Translations under genes and position numbers: made by a program
In this document: piece by piece, positions 43,105-51,936 of the stretch
Position numbering within the stretch: the stretch's first letter is position 1
How the letters are laid out: every line of letters starts with the position of its first letter
From: JALZVT01 sp964519335
GTDB lineage: Bacteria > Pseudomonadota > Gammaproteobacteria > Pseudomonadales > Azotimanducaceae
Length of the DNA stretch: 64,000 nt
Assembly (NCBI GenBank): GCA_964519335.1
Contig: CAZFIA010000002.1
Coordinates: 1-64,000, forward strand
Direction: 5' to 3'
Notes under the pieces: model-generated
The model's database searches: none
What the model was told of the DNA's origin: nothing
Seen by the model: the letters and a program-made list of their open reading frames with translations, nothing else

Positions 43105-44143
43105 CTGAGAGGTTTGGCTGAGACGTCTGCGCGCTGGTAAAGCGCTGGCCTACCTGAAAAAGGTCAGGGTAACCATTTAGTGCTGCCGCTATAGGCATGG
43201 GTTTACCTTTGCCGCGGCTGAGCTGGACCTCGCGAATGCTGATGAACTGTTCCCCCGCTGCCACCGCTATCGCTTTTTTGCTGGTCGCGACTATGGTGCC
43301 GGGTGCTTTTTTAGTGGTGTCTGTGTCGGTTGTATTTGACTGGATTAACTCGGCCTCAGCCTGGGTGACGGGTGCCGCCCGTAACAGCTTTATAGTTTCA
43401 TCGGCAAACTCGGTGCGTGCGGGCAATCGATCATTGAGCGCGTTGATTTGTCGAATAACCTGCTCGGCGGGCTTATGCCAGTCGATATCGGCGTCTGTAG
43501 ACCTGAGTTTTTGGGCGTAGGTGGCGCGACTTTCATCCTGGGCCTGCCATTGCTCGGGCGCAAACTCTGTCAGCGTTTCGAGCAGCGCTTCGATAGCCGG
43601 TGCGGACATGGCGTCGTGCAGCTCACGGCCGGTGGTTGTGTGGGTGATGGGAAGCCGGCGTTGGCTGTATACCCCGCCGGTATCGAGCCCGGCCTCCATC
43701 CGCATAATGCACACGCCGCTCTGGGTGTCGCCCGCCATGATGGCTCGCTCTATGGGTGCAGCTCCTCGCCACCGCGGCAGCAGCGAGGCATGCACATTAA
43801 TACAACCCAATCGCGGCGCATCTAGAATCGGTTGCGGCAGAATCAGACCGTAGGCTGCGACAACCAGCACGTCGAGCTGCGTGGACTGCAGTTGCGCGAG
43901 TGCATCTTGATTTCGCTCTGGTCGCAACGACCTGGGCTGGCGCACCTCAATGTCTGCATCTATAGCGACCTGCTTGACCGGGGAAGGAGCGAGCTTGCGT
44001 CCTCTACCCCTGGGCCGATCCGGCTGCGTATACACACAAACCACATTGGCCTCGACGGCAAGCAGCCCGCGCAGCACGCGCGCTGCAAACTCGGGGGTGC
44101 CGGCGAAACCTATGCGCGCGGGAAGCGACCCGGAGGTGCTCAT
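43082..44143 (-). CDS. fmt: Methionyl-tRNA formyltransferase
   Basis: 353 residues, slightly long. The formyl-THF-binding domain contains RIGFAGTPEFAARVLRGLL, the catalytic segment NVHASLLPRWRGAAPIERAIMAGD and MRMEAGLDTGGVY. The C-terminal OB-fold tRNA-binding domain follows, with a Thr/Asn-rich insertion (about 270-285). It formylates initiator Met-tRNA. Its ATG overlaps the def stop by four bases. Confidence 0.95.
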   Translation of the reverse strand: MSTSGSLPARIGFAGTPEFAARVLRGLLAVEANVVCVYTQPDRPRGRGRKLAPSPVKQVAIDADIEVRQPRSLRPERNQDALAQLQSTQLDVLVVAAYGLILPQPILDAPRLGCINVHASLLPRWRGAAPIERAIMAGDTQSGVCIMRMEAGLDTGGVYSQRRLPITHTTTGRELHDAMSAPAIEALLETLTEFAPEQWQAQDESRATYAQKLRSTDADIDWHKPAEQVIRQINALNDRLPARTEFADETIKLLRAAPVTQAEAELIQSNTTDTDTTKKAPGTIVATSKKAIAVAAGEQFISIREVQLSRGKGKPMPIAAALNGYPDLFQVGQRFTSAQTSQPNLSDERQSER

Positions 44144-44643
44144 GCGCGTTGGCGCTTGCTCTTGAGCAGCTTTTTACGAATCCGCTGACGCTTCAAGTTT
44201 GATATGTAATCGACAAATAGTTTGCCTTCAAGGTGGTCGCACTCGTGCTGGATGCACACAGACAGCAAGCCATCCGCGCGCAACGTAAATTCCTTGCCCC
44301 AGCGATCAAGCGCGGTGACTTCGATATGTTCTACCCGGTCGACGTTTTCGTATTGGCCGGGCACCGACAAACAGCCTTCTTCATGAGTAATTTCGCCTTC
44401 AATCTCGGTAACTGTCGGATTGATCAGCACCAGTGGCTGCGATCTGTCTTCGCTCACATCAAGAACGATCAGACGCTTGTGGATATTGACCTGAGTCGCG
44501 GCTAGACCGATGCCGGGTGCGTCGTACATGGTTTCGAACATGTTATCGATCAGCGTTCGCAATTTGTCATCAACGTGTTTGACGTCGACGGCCTTGGTGC
44601 GCAAGCGCGGATCCGGGTATTCAAGAATTGGAAGTAGAGCCAT
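44140..44643 (-). CDS. def: Peptide deformylase
   Basis: 167 residues. The three motifs are GIGLAATQV, EEGCLSVPG (metal Cys) and CIQHECDHLEGKLF (HEXXH zinc/iron site). It removes the N-formyl group from nascent proteins, reversing the action of Fmt. It is the first gene of the def-fmt-rsmB-trkA-trkH leftward operon and is divergent from the LysM gene across 132 bp. Confidence 0.97.
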   Translation of the reverse strand: MALLPILEYPDPRLRTKAVDVKHVDDKLRTLIDNMFETMYDAPGIGLAATQVNIHKRLIVLDVSEDRSQPLVLINPTVTEIEGEITHEEGCLSVPGQYENVDRVEHIEVTALDRWGKEFTLRADGLLSVCIQHECDHLEGKLFVDYISNLKRQRIRKKLLKSKRQRA

Positions 44644-44775
44644 AGTGTAAAATTGCTGAAAGCGGTCTTGGGTAGCGCCGAAGTTGTCTTCAGCTATCTC
44701 TAGTATTGGTGTAATTCAGGCTGCTAAGATGGTGAAGCGTAATGAGTTTTTATTAGTTAAGGAAGGTCCTCAGCA

Positions 44776-45855
44776 ATGAAGGCAGCCATGCATGCAGCGC
44801 GCGCTATCACGTTTACAGCGTTTTTGGCCGGCGGCACCCTGATCTGTAGCCCGGTTGGCCATGCCGCCGTGGCCGACTACATTCGTGGTGATGCGCCTTC
44901 GGTGTATACCGTGGTTGAGGGCGATAGCCTATGGGACATCAGCGGCCGGTTCTTGACCCAGCCCTGGTTGTGGCCCGAGATCTGGCAAGTTAACCCGCAG
45001 ATCGAAAACCCGCACCTCATTTATCCCGGCGACCAAATTGCGTTGGAGTACGTTGATGGCCAGCCCCGGCTCAGCCTCAGCCGCAACGGCGGTGCGCCAT
45101 ACCGGGCAAGCCCAGGTTCCGATGGTCGATTGCAGCCGCGGATTCGATCTACCCCATTAGAGTCTGCGATACCTGCAATTAGCCTCGACGCCATTGAAGG
45201 CTTTTTGGTCCATAACCGGGTCGTAAACCCGGTGACGCTTGACCAGGCGCCCTACGTTATTGAGGGCGATGATGAGCGATTGGTGCTTGGTGCCGGTGAT
45301 CAGCTCTACGTGCGTGGTGTGCTGCCAGAAAGCGCCTCGTTTAACTATGTACGCCGCGGTCCTTTGTACATTGATCCCGAAACAGATGAAGTGCTTGGCC
45401 AGGAAGCCACTTACATCGGTATGGGCACAACGATTGCACAACACGAAGACGTGGCCACCATGTCAGTGGTTGAGTCGCGCGAAGAAATTCAAATTACCGA
45501 CCGCGTATTACCAACGGAAGAACGACGCCTGGCGTCCACGTTCTTTCCAAGTGGCCCCGATAACGACATTAACGGCGAAATCATTAGCGTTTTCTCTGGG
45601 GTTACCCAGGTTGGTCAATACGATGTTGTCGTGCTTAACCAGGGTGCCCGCGAAGGCCTTGTGGTCGGCAACGTGCTCGCTATATTCCGCAAAGGCGCGC
45701 TCGCGCGAGACCGGATTGCTGGCGACACGATTCAGCTGCCGTCCTCACGTGCTGGAATATTGATGGTGTTTCGCACTTTCGAGAAGCTTTCTTACGGTCT
45801 TGTGTTAACCACTGAACTGCCTCTCTCCGTCGGCGACGAGGTTCGCTCGCCCTGA
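44776..45855 (+). CDS. Secreted LysM peptidoglycan-binding protein
   Basis: 359 residues with a signal peptide (basic start, hydrophobic core, ending GHAAVADY). One LysM repeat lies at about 40-95: YTVVEGDSLWDISGRFLTQPWLWPE and NPHLIYPGDQIALEY. The rest is a conserved region found in the LysM protein next to dprA in many gammaproteobacteria; it has no known catalytic motif. The domain binds cell-wall glycan. A strong AAGGAAGG ribosome site sits a short distance upstream. Confidence 0.85.
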   Translation: MKAAMHAARAITFTAFLAGGTLICSPVGHAAVADYIRGDAPSVYTVVEGDSLWDISGRFLTQPWLWPEIWQVNPQIENPHLIYPGDQIALEYVDGQPRLSLSRNGGAPYRASPGSDGRLQPRIRSTPLESAIPAISLDAIEGFLVHNRVVNPVTLDQAPYVIEGDDERLVLGAGDQLYVRGVLPESASFNYVRRGPLYIDPETDEVLGQEATYIGMGTTIAQHEDVATMSVVESREEIQITDRVLPTEERRLASTFFPSGPDNDINGEIISVFSGVTQVGQYDVVVLNQGAREGLVVGNVLAIFRKGALARDRIAGDTIQLPSSRAGILMVFRTFEKLSYGLVLTTELPLSVGDEVRSP

Positions 45856-45872
45856 TTTCAGTCTGATTTCAG
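45851..45872. repeat. 11-bp x2 tandem repeat over LysM stop codon
   Basis: CCTGATTTCAG (45851-45861) and TCTGATTTCAG (45862-45872) are consecutive. The first copy contains the TGA stop of the LysM gene. Confidence 0.8.
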
Positions 45873-45886
45873 AGACTAGACTTTAA

Positions 45887-45911
45887 CAGGCCGCTGCCCT
45901 ACGGCGGCCTG
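45887..45911 (+). other. Stem-loop between LysM gene and dprA
   Basis: CAGGCCGC (45887-45894) pairs perfectly with GCGGCCTG (45904-45911) around a 9-base loop. There is no T-tract afterwards, so at best it is a weak or Rho-assisted stop or an RNA-stability hairpin. Confidence 0.4.
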
Positions 45912-45937
45912 ACTTACATGCGGCTGAGATAACTGCC

Positions 45938-47044
45938 GTGGATTGCTTGCTGCCGGTCGCGCAATCTGTGGCCATGCTCGATTCGCAACATTTCCAGTTG
46001 GTTGCTCGCTGGTGCGCGCTCAGCCGTTTGGGTTCGCGTCGACTGCGGGCCGCTGCAGGCACGGCCCCTCAACTCAACCAGCTCTGGCACGACGAAGGTT
46101 GCCCGGTTTTGTCTGCCAAAGACGCCGCGGCACTCGAGCGCTGGCTGACAGACAAGGGCACTGCGGTGTTTCGCTGGTCACTGGCGTTTCCCGGCTCACT
46201 TAAAGAGATACCCGATCCGCCGGTGCTTCTTTTTGCTCGCGGCAATCTGAGCGCGCTCGCGGAGCCCCGGGTTGCGATTGTCGGCAGTCGAGCGGCGTCG
46301 CACTTTGGTGTCAGTATGGCGCGTGGGCTAGCTGCTCGGCTAAGTGATGCGGGTGTACTTGTGGTCAGCGGGCTTGCTCAGGGCATCGATTGCGCAGCCC
46401 ACACCGGAGCGCTTGCGCTCAATCACCCGACCGTTGCGATTCCAGGCTCCGGACTGCAAAACCTCTACCCGCGCAGCCATCAGGGGCTGGCCCAGCAGAT
46501 TTTGGCGGCGGGTGGCGTTTTGCTATCGGAATACGCGCCCTGGATTGCGCCGCATAAGTCGAGCTTTCCGGCTCGCAACCGGCTCATTAGCGGACTGGCT
46601 GCCGGCGTTGTTGTTGTTCAGGCTGCGCCGCGTAGCGGCTCGTTGATCACTGCCCGCCTCGCCGCTGAGCAGGGTCGAGAGGTGATGGCCGTTCCCGGCG
46701 CACCCGGCGCTGCGGTGAGTGCTGGCTGCAATGCGTTATTGCGCGATGGTGCGGCCCTTATTGAGACTGCTGAGGACGTCTTTGCAGCTCTGGGATGGGA
46801 AACGCCAGCGGTGCCCGTGCCCAGTGCAAAATCAGCGGCGGCAAGCCTGGACCAACCACATCGAGAAGACGCCGTTGAGCTGCAACTGCTCGCCGCCATA
46901 GATGCGGTGCCGCTCCAACTCGAAGCCCTTCTGCAGTTTGTTGGGCTGCCCGCCGATGAGGTTGAGCGAGGTTTGCTTGGGTTGCAGCTTAAGGGTTTGG
47001 TGCAAGCAACGGCGCAAGGGTATATTCGCGCGTCTCCTACTTAG
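45938..47044 (+). CDS. dprA: DNA processing protein DprA (Smf)
   Basis: 368 residues from a GTG at 45938; the ATG at 45974 is an alternative start. The Rossmann-like core reads VAIVGSRAASHFGVSMARGLA, VVSGLAQGIDCAAHTGAL, PARNRLISGLAAGVVVVQAA, SGSLITARLAAEQGREVMAVPG. A C-terminal winged-helix-like DML1 domain ends the protein. It loads RecA on incoming single-stranded DNA in transformation. Whether this organism is competent is not shown here. The family usually has VEA where this protein has VQA. Confidence 0.93.
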   Translation: MDCLLPVAQSVAMLDSQHFQLVARWCALSRLGSRRLRAAAGTAPQLNQLWHDEGCPVLSAKDAAALERWLTDKGTAVFRWSLAFPGSLKEIPDPPVLLFARGNLSALAEPRVAIVGSRAASHFGVSMARGLAARLSDAGVLVVSGLAQGIDCAAHTGALALNHPTVAIPGSGLQNLYPRSHQGLAQQILAAGGVLLSEYAPWIAPHKSSFPARNRLISGLAAGVVVVQAAPRSGSLITARLAAEQGREVMAVPGAPGAAVSAGCNALLRDGAALIETAEDVFAALGWETPAVPVPSAKSAAASLDQPHREDAVELQLLAAIDAVPLQLEALLQFVGLPADEVERGLLGLQLKGLVQATAQGYIRASPT

Positions 47045-47075
47045 ACAATCTGTTGGGAGAAATTATCGGAGCCCA

Positions 47076-47675
47076 ATGGTGAATAGTTGGTGGCATTTGC
47101 GCGAGGCGCGGCGCGTATTGCGTGGGGGGGGTGTGGTTGCCCATGCCACCGAAGGGGTCTGGGGTTTTGCCTGCGACCCCGCCGACCGCTCCGCCGTGGC
47201 GCGCATTCTGACCTTGAAAGGCCGATCCGTAGATCTAGGTTTGATTCTGATCGCGGCGCACCCCAGTGTTTTTACTGGCGAACTTGCCTGCCTTGCGGAG
47301 GCGGATCGACAAGCCGCTCTCGATGCCTGGCCCGGAGCCCATACCTTTATTGTGCCCAATCGTGCGCCAGTGCCCTGGCCACAGTGGATAACCGGTGATC
47401 ACAGCGGGGTGGCCGTGCGCGTGCCAGGGCATGAGCAGGCCCGCCTTTTGTGTGCCGCTTTTGGAGGTGCGGTGGTCTCAACCAGTGCCAATCCCAGTGG
47501 CCGCCTGGCGCCGGTGAGCGAACTCAAAGTCCGCGCGTACTTCGGCCATAGAGTTGATTTTTATTTACCGGGCAGGGTGATTAACCCGGGCACACCAAGC
47601 AGTATTTTTGATTTTTCCAGTGCCCAGACCCTGCGCGACGCAGCTGGATTCAGGCGTGAAGGATCTGCCGCTTGA
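47076..47675 (+). CDS. tsaC: Threonylcarbamoyl-AMP synthase, YrdC type
   Basis: 199 residues from the ATG at 47076; a longer frame from 46902 overlaps dprA and is not conserved-looking. The YrdC fold shows GGGVVAHATEGVWGFACDP, RILTLKGRSVDLGLILI, and the substrate loop VSTSANPSG. It makes the threonylcarbamoyl adenylate used for t6A37 in ANN-decoding tRNAs. It is the short TsaC form without the Sua5 domain. Its TGA overlaps the TTG start of aroE. Confidence 0.93.
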   Translation: MVNSWWHLREARRVLRGGGVVAHATEGVWGFACDPADRSAVARILTLKGRSVDLGLILIAAHPSVFTGELACLAEADRQAALDAWPGAHTFIVPNRAPVPWPQWITGDHSGVAVRVPGHEQARLLCAAFGGAVVSTSANPSGRLAPVSELKVRAYFGHRVDFYLPGRVINPGTPSSIFDFSSAQTLRDAAGFRREGSAA

Positions 47676-48925
47676 GCGATAACAGCGAAGCTCGCAGCGC
47701 TTACGGTGTAATCGGTCAGCCGATTGAACACAGCTTGTCGCCCCTCATTCATCGGCATTTTGCGGCGCTTACCGGACAGTCACTCAGCTATGACCTGGTC
47801 ACTGCGCCGGTGGATGGATTTGTTGCGGCGGCGACGGCTTTCTTTGCCGACGGTGGCGCGGGCTTAAACGTCACTCTGCCTTTTAAAGAGCAAGCGCATG
47901 ACCTGGTTCAGCGCTTAAGTCCGGCGGCATCGGTTGCCGGCGCCGTAAATACCATCTGTCCTGCTGATGGAATGCTCGAAGGCCACAACACCGATGGGTT
48001 GGGCCTGGTGGCGGATCTCGAAACCAACCTGGGCTGGCAAATTGCCGGGGCGAGAGTATTGCTGATTGGTGCGGGCGGGGCATCGCGAGGTGCGCTTGCC
48101 GCACTCTTGGGGCGAAAGCCCAGCGCTCTTGTACTCACTAATCGCACTCTGGACCGGGCGCGTAGTCTGGTTTCTGATGTGGCACCAGATGAGAGCGCAG
48201 TCACGGTTTGCGCCGCAGCTGAGCTTACTGATGCCTTCGATTTGGTCATCAACGCCACGTCAGCCTCGCTTGCGGGTCAGGGTGCGCTGGTGCCAACGGA
48301 AGTAGTTCGCGATGCGCGCTGCTACGACATGCTCTATGCCCCCACGCAAACCGTGTTTGCTGGTTGGGCGCTGTCGCACGGGGCGGGGCAAGTGAGCGAT
48401 GGACTAGGCATGTTGCTTGAGCAGGCGGCAGAAGCCTTTCTGCTATGGCGCAGTGTTCGGCCGGATACCGCGAGGCTGTTGGCCGAACGCGAGGCGCTGT
48501 TTGCTGCGAAGAAGTCAGGGGCGGTGTCGTTGGATGAATTTCTCGCAGGCGGCAGGCCAGCCTCTGTTGCAGAGCGCACTGATACAGCTAGCTTAGATCA
48601 GAGCCCGGGTAACAACAGCCGGTTTATCGCGGGCGCCGTCTGTCCGCAATGCCGGGAAATTGATCGCATTGTTGTTCGAGACACAGATCTGGGCCCCGAG
48701 CAGGCCTGCGTTGCCTGTGGTTTTAGTGAACCGGCGCCACTGGCCATGCAGAAGGGTCAGCAAGGCCTGGTTCCCCGGGGCAAACCCGAACGGAAACCGG
48801 TCGCGGACAAGACTTCGATTGGGTCACAGCCCGTCCGTTTTATTGACCCAGACCTGAGCGCTTCCGGCGGACCTCTAAAAACCTCAAAAACGAGGGTCGA
48901 AAAACCAGACAAAGACACTGATTGA
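47672..48925 (+). CDS. aroE: Shikimate dehydrogenase with C-terminal YheV-like zinc ribbon
   Basis: 417 residues from a TTG overlapping the tsaC stop. Residues 1-285 are a complete AroE: YGVIGQPIEHSLSPLIHRHF, NVTLPFKEQA with the catalytic Lys, NTDGLGLVADLE with the catalytic Asp, and the NADP loop IGAGGASRGALAALLGR. It reduces 3-dehydroshikimate in aromatic amino acid synthesis. Residues 310-355 carry CPQC (C324, C327) and CVAC (C346, C349) in the setting SRFIAGAVCPQC, which resembles the small zinc-ribbon protein YheV (DUF2387). Normal AroE ends near 275, so this is a fusion or a missed gene boundary; no stop or alternative start between them is evident from the reading frame. Confidence 0.88.
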   Translation: MSDNSEARSAYGVIGQPIEHSLSPLIHRHFAALTGQSLSYDLVTAPVDGFVAAATAFFADGGAGLNVTLPFKEQAHDLVQRLSPAASVAGAVNTICPADGMLEGHNTDGLGLVADLETNLGWQIAGARVLLIGAGGASRGALAALLGRKPSALVLTNRTLDRARSLVSDVAPDESAVTVCAAAELTDAFDLVINATSASLAGQGALVPTEVVRDARCYDMLYAPTQTVFAGWALSHGAGQVSDGLGMLLEQAAEAFLLWRSVRPDTARLLAEREALFAAKKSGAVSLDEFLAGGRPASVAERTDTASLDQSPGNNSRFIAGAVCPQCREIDRIVVRDTDLGPEQACVACGFSEPAPLAMQKGQQGLVPRGKPERKPVADKTSIGSQPVRFIDPDLSASGGPLKTSKTRVEKPDKDTD

Positions 48926-49038
48926 GACGCCAACAAAGCGTTCAGCTCTTGTTGCCAACACATTGAAAGAAACCGAGTTTTTGTCGACTATGTTCGCGGC
49001 ATTTCCGAGCCAGCGTCGTTTTTCTTTCGAAACTTCGT

Positions 49039-49047
49039 TGTTATACT
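49039..49047 (+). promoter_or_regulatory. Possible extended -10 promoter of the cox operon
   Basis: TGTTATACT fits an extended -10 element (TGnTATACT) 77 bp before ctaC. The -35 region is only T-rich. A small hairpin (CGGCT...AGCCG) follows in the leader. Confidence 0.4.
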
Positions 49048-49123
49048 CCGCCGGCTTCAAAGCCGCTGCGCACGGTGTTCAGCGACCAAAAGAAAATCAT
49101 CTTTAATCAGGGCTATACAAAAG

Positions 49124-50293
49124 ATGCGAGTAACTTTCGCGACCCCTAGCAAACTGCTGCGAACAAGCGCCACTGCTGCTGCCGCAGTCGCCGTCAGCGC
49201 CGTGTTCAGCACCCAGGCGCTGGCCGATGAATTCAACATGCCGGTGGGCGTGACCGACATCTCCCGTGAAGTTTATGACCTGCACATGGGAATTTTTTAC
49301 GTCTGCTGCGTCATCGGCTTTGTCGTTTTTGGCGTCATGATCTGGTCGATGCTGCAGCACCGTAAATCTCTCGGTGCGGTTGCCGCGACCTGGCACGAAA
49401 GCACCAAGGTTGAGCTGGCCTGGACAATTATCCCAACCATCATTCTGATCGCGATGGCGTATCCCGCGACCATAGTGCTGCAAAAAATGTACGACACCGG
49501 CGGCGAAGACATGCTGGTTGAAGTGCGTGGCTATCAGTGGAAGTGGCAGTACAAATACCTCGATGAAGATCGCAACGATACGTTGTCGTACTTCAGCAAT
49601 CTGGCCACTCCGAAAGACGAGATTTACGAGGTGACTGCCAAAGGCGAGCACTATCTGCTGGAAGTCGATGAGCCTCTGCGAATTCCCGTTAACCGCAAGG
49701 TTCGGTTCTTGGTAACTGCTGCCGACGTGATTCATGCCTGGTGGGTTCCCGACTTTGGAATCAAGCGAGACGCTGTGCCCGGCATGATCAATGAGCTCTG
49801 GACCATCGTTGAAACTCCCGGTGTCTACCGTGGGCAGTGCACCGAGCTATGCGGCAAAGATCATGGTTTTATGCCTATTGTTGTGCAGGCCATGCCCGAA
49901 GATGAATACGATGCCTGGTATGCCGCCGCTCGGAAGCTGGCAAAAGAACAGGAAGATCTGGTCAATATGGAGTTCACGCACGACGAGCTCATGGCCCAGG
50001 GCGAAGAGGTTTACACCAAGTTCTGCGCGAGTTGCCATCAGGCCAACGGCAAAGGCATTCCGCCGGTGTTCCCGGCGCTCGAGGGTAGTGCCATTGCCAC
50101 CGGCCCGGTTGATGAACACATCGGCATTATTTTGAACGGCAAGCCCGGGACGGCAATGCAAGCGTTTGCCGCCCAGTTGCGTCCCGACCAGATTGGCGCG
50201 GTAACGCACTACGAGCGTAACGCCTGGGGCAACAACACCGGCGACATGGTGCAGCCCCGCGATGTCGTAAAACTCATGAATAAGGAGGGTTAA
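49124..50293 (+). CDS. ctaC: Cytochrome c oxidase subunit II with cytochrome c domain
   Basis: 389 residues. A signal peptide (to about FSTQALA) precedes two membrane helices. The CuA domain contains DVIHAWWVPDFG and C239-TEL-C243-GKD-H247-GF-M250. A C-terminal extension carries a covalent heme c site CASCH at 301-305 and a distal Met, so the subunit is of the caa3 type, taking electrons through its own heme c. It is the first gene of the cox cluster, the Pseudomonas arrangement. Confidence 0.95.
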   Translation: MRVTFATPSKLLRTSATAAAAVAVSAVFSTQALADEFNMPVGVTDISREVYDLHMGIFYVCCVIGFVVFGVMIWSMLQHRKSLGAVAATWHESTKVELAWTIIPTIILIAMAYPATIVLQKMYDTGGEDMLVEVRGYQWKWQYKYLDEDRNDTLSYFSNLATPKDEIYEVTAKGEHYLLEVDEPLRIPVNRKVRFLVTAADVIHAWWVPDFGIKRDAVPGMINELWTIVETPGVYRGQCTELCGKDHGFMPIVVQAMPEDEYDAWYAAARKLAKEQEDLVNMEFTHDELMAQGEEVYTKFCASCHQANGKGIPPVFPALEGSAIATGPVDEHIGIILNGKPGTAMQAFAAQLRPDQIGAVTHYERNAWGNNTGDMVQPRDVVKLMNKEG

Positions 50294-50296
50294 GCC

Positions 50297-51901
50297 ATGA
50301 GCGCAGTCATCGAAGACCACCACGACGACCATGATGATCATCACGGCCCGGCTAAAGGTGTAGCACGCTGGTTGTTCACCACTAACCACAAAGACATCGG
50401 CACACTGTATCTGTGGTTTAGCTTCCTCATGTTTTTGATCGGCGGCACCATGGCCCTGATCATTCGAGCTGAGTTGTTTCAGCCAGGCCTGCAGTTTGTA
50501 GAGCCCGAGTTCTTCAATCAGATGACCACCAACCACGGTCTTATCATGGTGTTTGGCGCGATCATGCCGGCCTTTGTGGGGCTTGCGAACTGGTTGATAC
50601 CCATGATGGTGGGGGCGCCTGATATGGCGCTGCCGCGCATGAACAACCTGTCGTTCTGGATTCTGCCGTTTGCCTTCAGCATGTTGCTTTCCACCCTCTT
50701 CATGGAAGGCGGCGGCCCTAACTTTGGCTGGACCTTCTACGCGCCTCTGTCGACGACCTATGCGCCCGACACGGTGACCTTCTTTATCTTTGGTGTGCAC
50801 CTGATGGGCGCCTCATCGATCATGGGCTCAATCAATATCATCGCCACCATTCTGAATATGCGCGCACCCGGCATGACCTTTATGCGCATGCCGCTGTTTG
50901 TCTGGACCTGGTTAATTACGGCTTATCTGCTGATTGCGGTAATGCCCGTTCTTGCTGGCGCAGTCACCATGATGCTGTTCGATATCCACTTTGGCACCAG
51001 CTTCTTCAGCGCTGCCGGTGGCGGTGACCCCGTGATGTTCCAGCATATTTTCTGGTTCTTCGGGCATCCCGAGGTCTACATCATGATCCTGCCGGCGTTT
51101 GGTATCGTCTCGGCGATCATTCCCACCTTTGCCCGCAAGCCTCTGTTTGGCTACGACTCGATGGTGTACGCCACAGCCTCTATTGCGTTTCTGTCGTTCA
51201 TCGTTTGGGCGCACCACATGTTTACGGTGGGTATGCCTCTGGCTGGCCAGCTGTTCTTCATGTACTCCACGATGCTGATTGCCGTGCCCACGGGCGTTAA
51301 GGTATTCAACTGGGTAGCCACGATGTGGAAGGGGTCGATGACCTTTGAAACGCCGATGCTGTTTTCGATTGCGTTTGTCATCCTGTTTACGATGGGCGGC
51401 TTTTCCGGCTTGATGCTTGCTATCACGCCGGCCGACTATCAGTACCACGACACCTACTTTGTCGTGGCTCATTTCCACTACGTTCTGGTGCCTGGCGCGC
51501 TGTTCTCCATTATTGCGGCGGTTTATTACTGGCTGCCCAAATGGTGCGGCCGCATGGTTAACGAAAGTCTGGGCAAGACCCACTTCTGGCTGAGTTTTAT
51601 CGGGGTGAACGTGACTTTCTTCCCCCAGCATTTCTCTGGCCTTGCCGGCATGCCGCGCCGAATCCCTGACTACGCGCTGGCTTTTGCTGACTTCAACATG
51701 ATCTCGTCCATTGGCGCGTTTATCTTTGGTTTCTCGCAGCTGTTCTTCCTGTACGTTGTGATCAAGACGATCACCAGTGGCCGTCCTGCAACGGCGCAGG
51801 TTTGGGAAGGTGCTGGCGGTTTGGAGTGGACGATTCCGTCGCCCGCGCCCTATCACAGCTTTACCACGCCACCGAAGGTAACGGCAGAAAACGCGCATTA
51901 G
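50297..51901 (+). CDS. ctaD: Cytochrome c oxidase subunit I
   Basis: 534 residues, twelve membrane helices. The heme a and a3-CuB site is in WFFGHPEVYIMILPAFGIVS (His ligand and the Tyr cross-link region) and HHMFTVGMPL; TTNHGLIMVFGAIMPA holds the first heme ligand. D- and K-channel type residues appear in place (A1-type). It is the catalytic, proton-pumping subunit of the terminal oxidase. The coding end lies in a perfect hairpin. Confidence 0.97.
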   Translation: MSAVIEDHHDDHDDHHGPAKGVARWLFTTNHKDIGTLYLWFSFLMFLIGGTMALIIRAELFQPGLQFVEPEFFNQMTTNHGLIMVFGAIMPAFVGLANWLIPMMVGAPDMALPRMNNLSFWILPFAFSMLLSTLFMEGGGPNFGWTFYAPLSTTYAPDTVTFFIFGVHLMGASSIMGSINIIATILNMRAPGMTFMRMPLFVWTWLITAYLLIAVMPVLAGAVTMMLFDIHFGTSFFSAAGGGDPVMFQHIFWFFGHPEVYIMILPAFGIVSAIIPTFARKPLFGYDSMVYATASIAFLSFIVWAHHMFTVGMPLAGQLFFMYSTMLIAVPTGVKVFNWVATMWKGSMTFETPMLFSIAFVILFTMGGFSGLMLAITPADYQYHDTYFVVAHFHYVLVPGALFSIIAAVYYWLPKWCGRMVNESLGKTHFWLSFIGVNVTFFPQHFSGLAGMPRRIPDYALAFADFNMISSIGAFIFGFSQLFFLYVVIKTITSGRPATAQVWEGAGGLEWTIPSPAPYHSFTTPPKVTAENAH

Positions 51902-51911
51902 GCGCGTTTTC
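51887..51911 (+). other. Perfect hairpin enclosing the ctaD stop codon
   Basis: GAAAACGCGC (51887-51896) is the exact reverse complement of GCGCGTTTTC (51902-51911). The five-base loop ATTAG contains the TAG stop. The stem has a GC core and an A/T base, so it resembles an intrinsic attenuator between ctaD and ctaG. Confidence 0.6.
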
Positions 51912-51936
51912 CTGTGGATCTCAGTCAGCCAAGCGT

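Noticed and set aside
49847..50800. 317-codon minus-strand ORF opposite ctaC/ctaD
   Set aside because: Antisense shadow rich in Arg, His and Gln with no domain.
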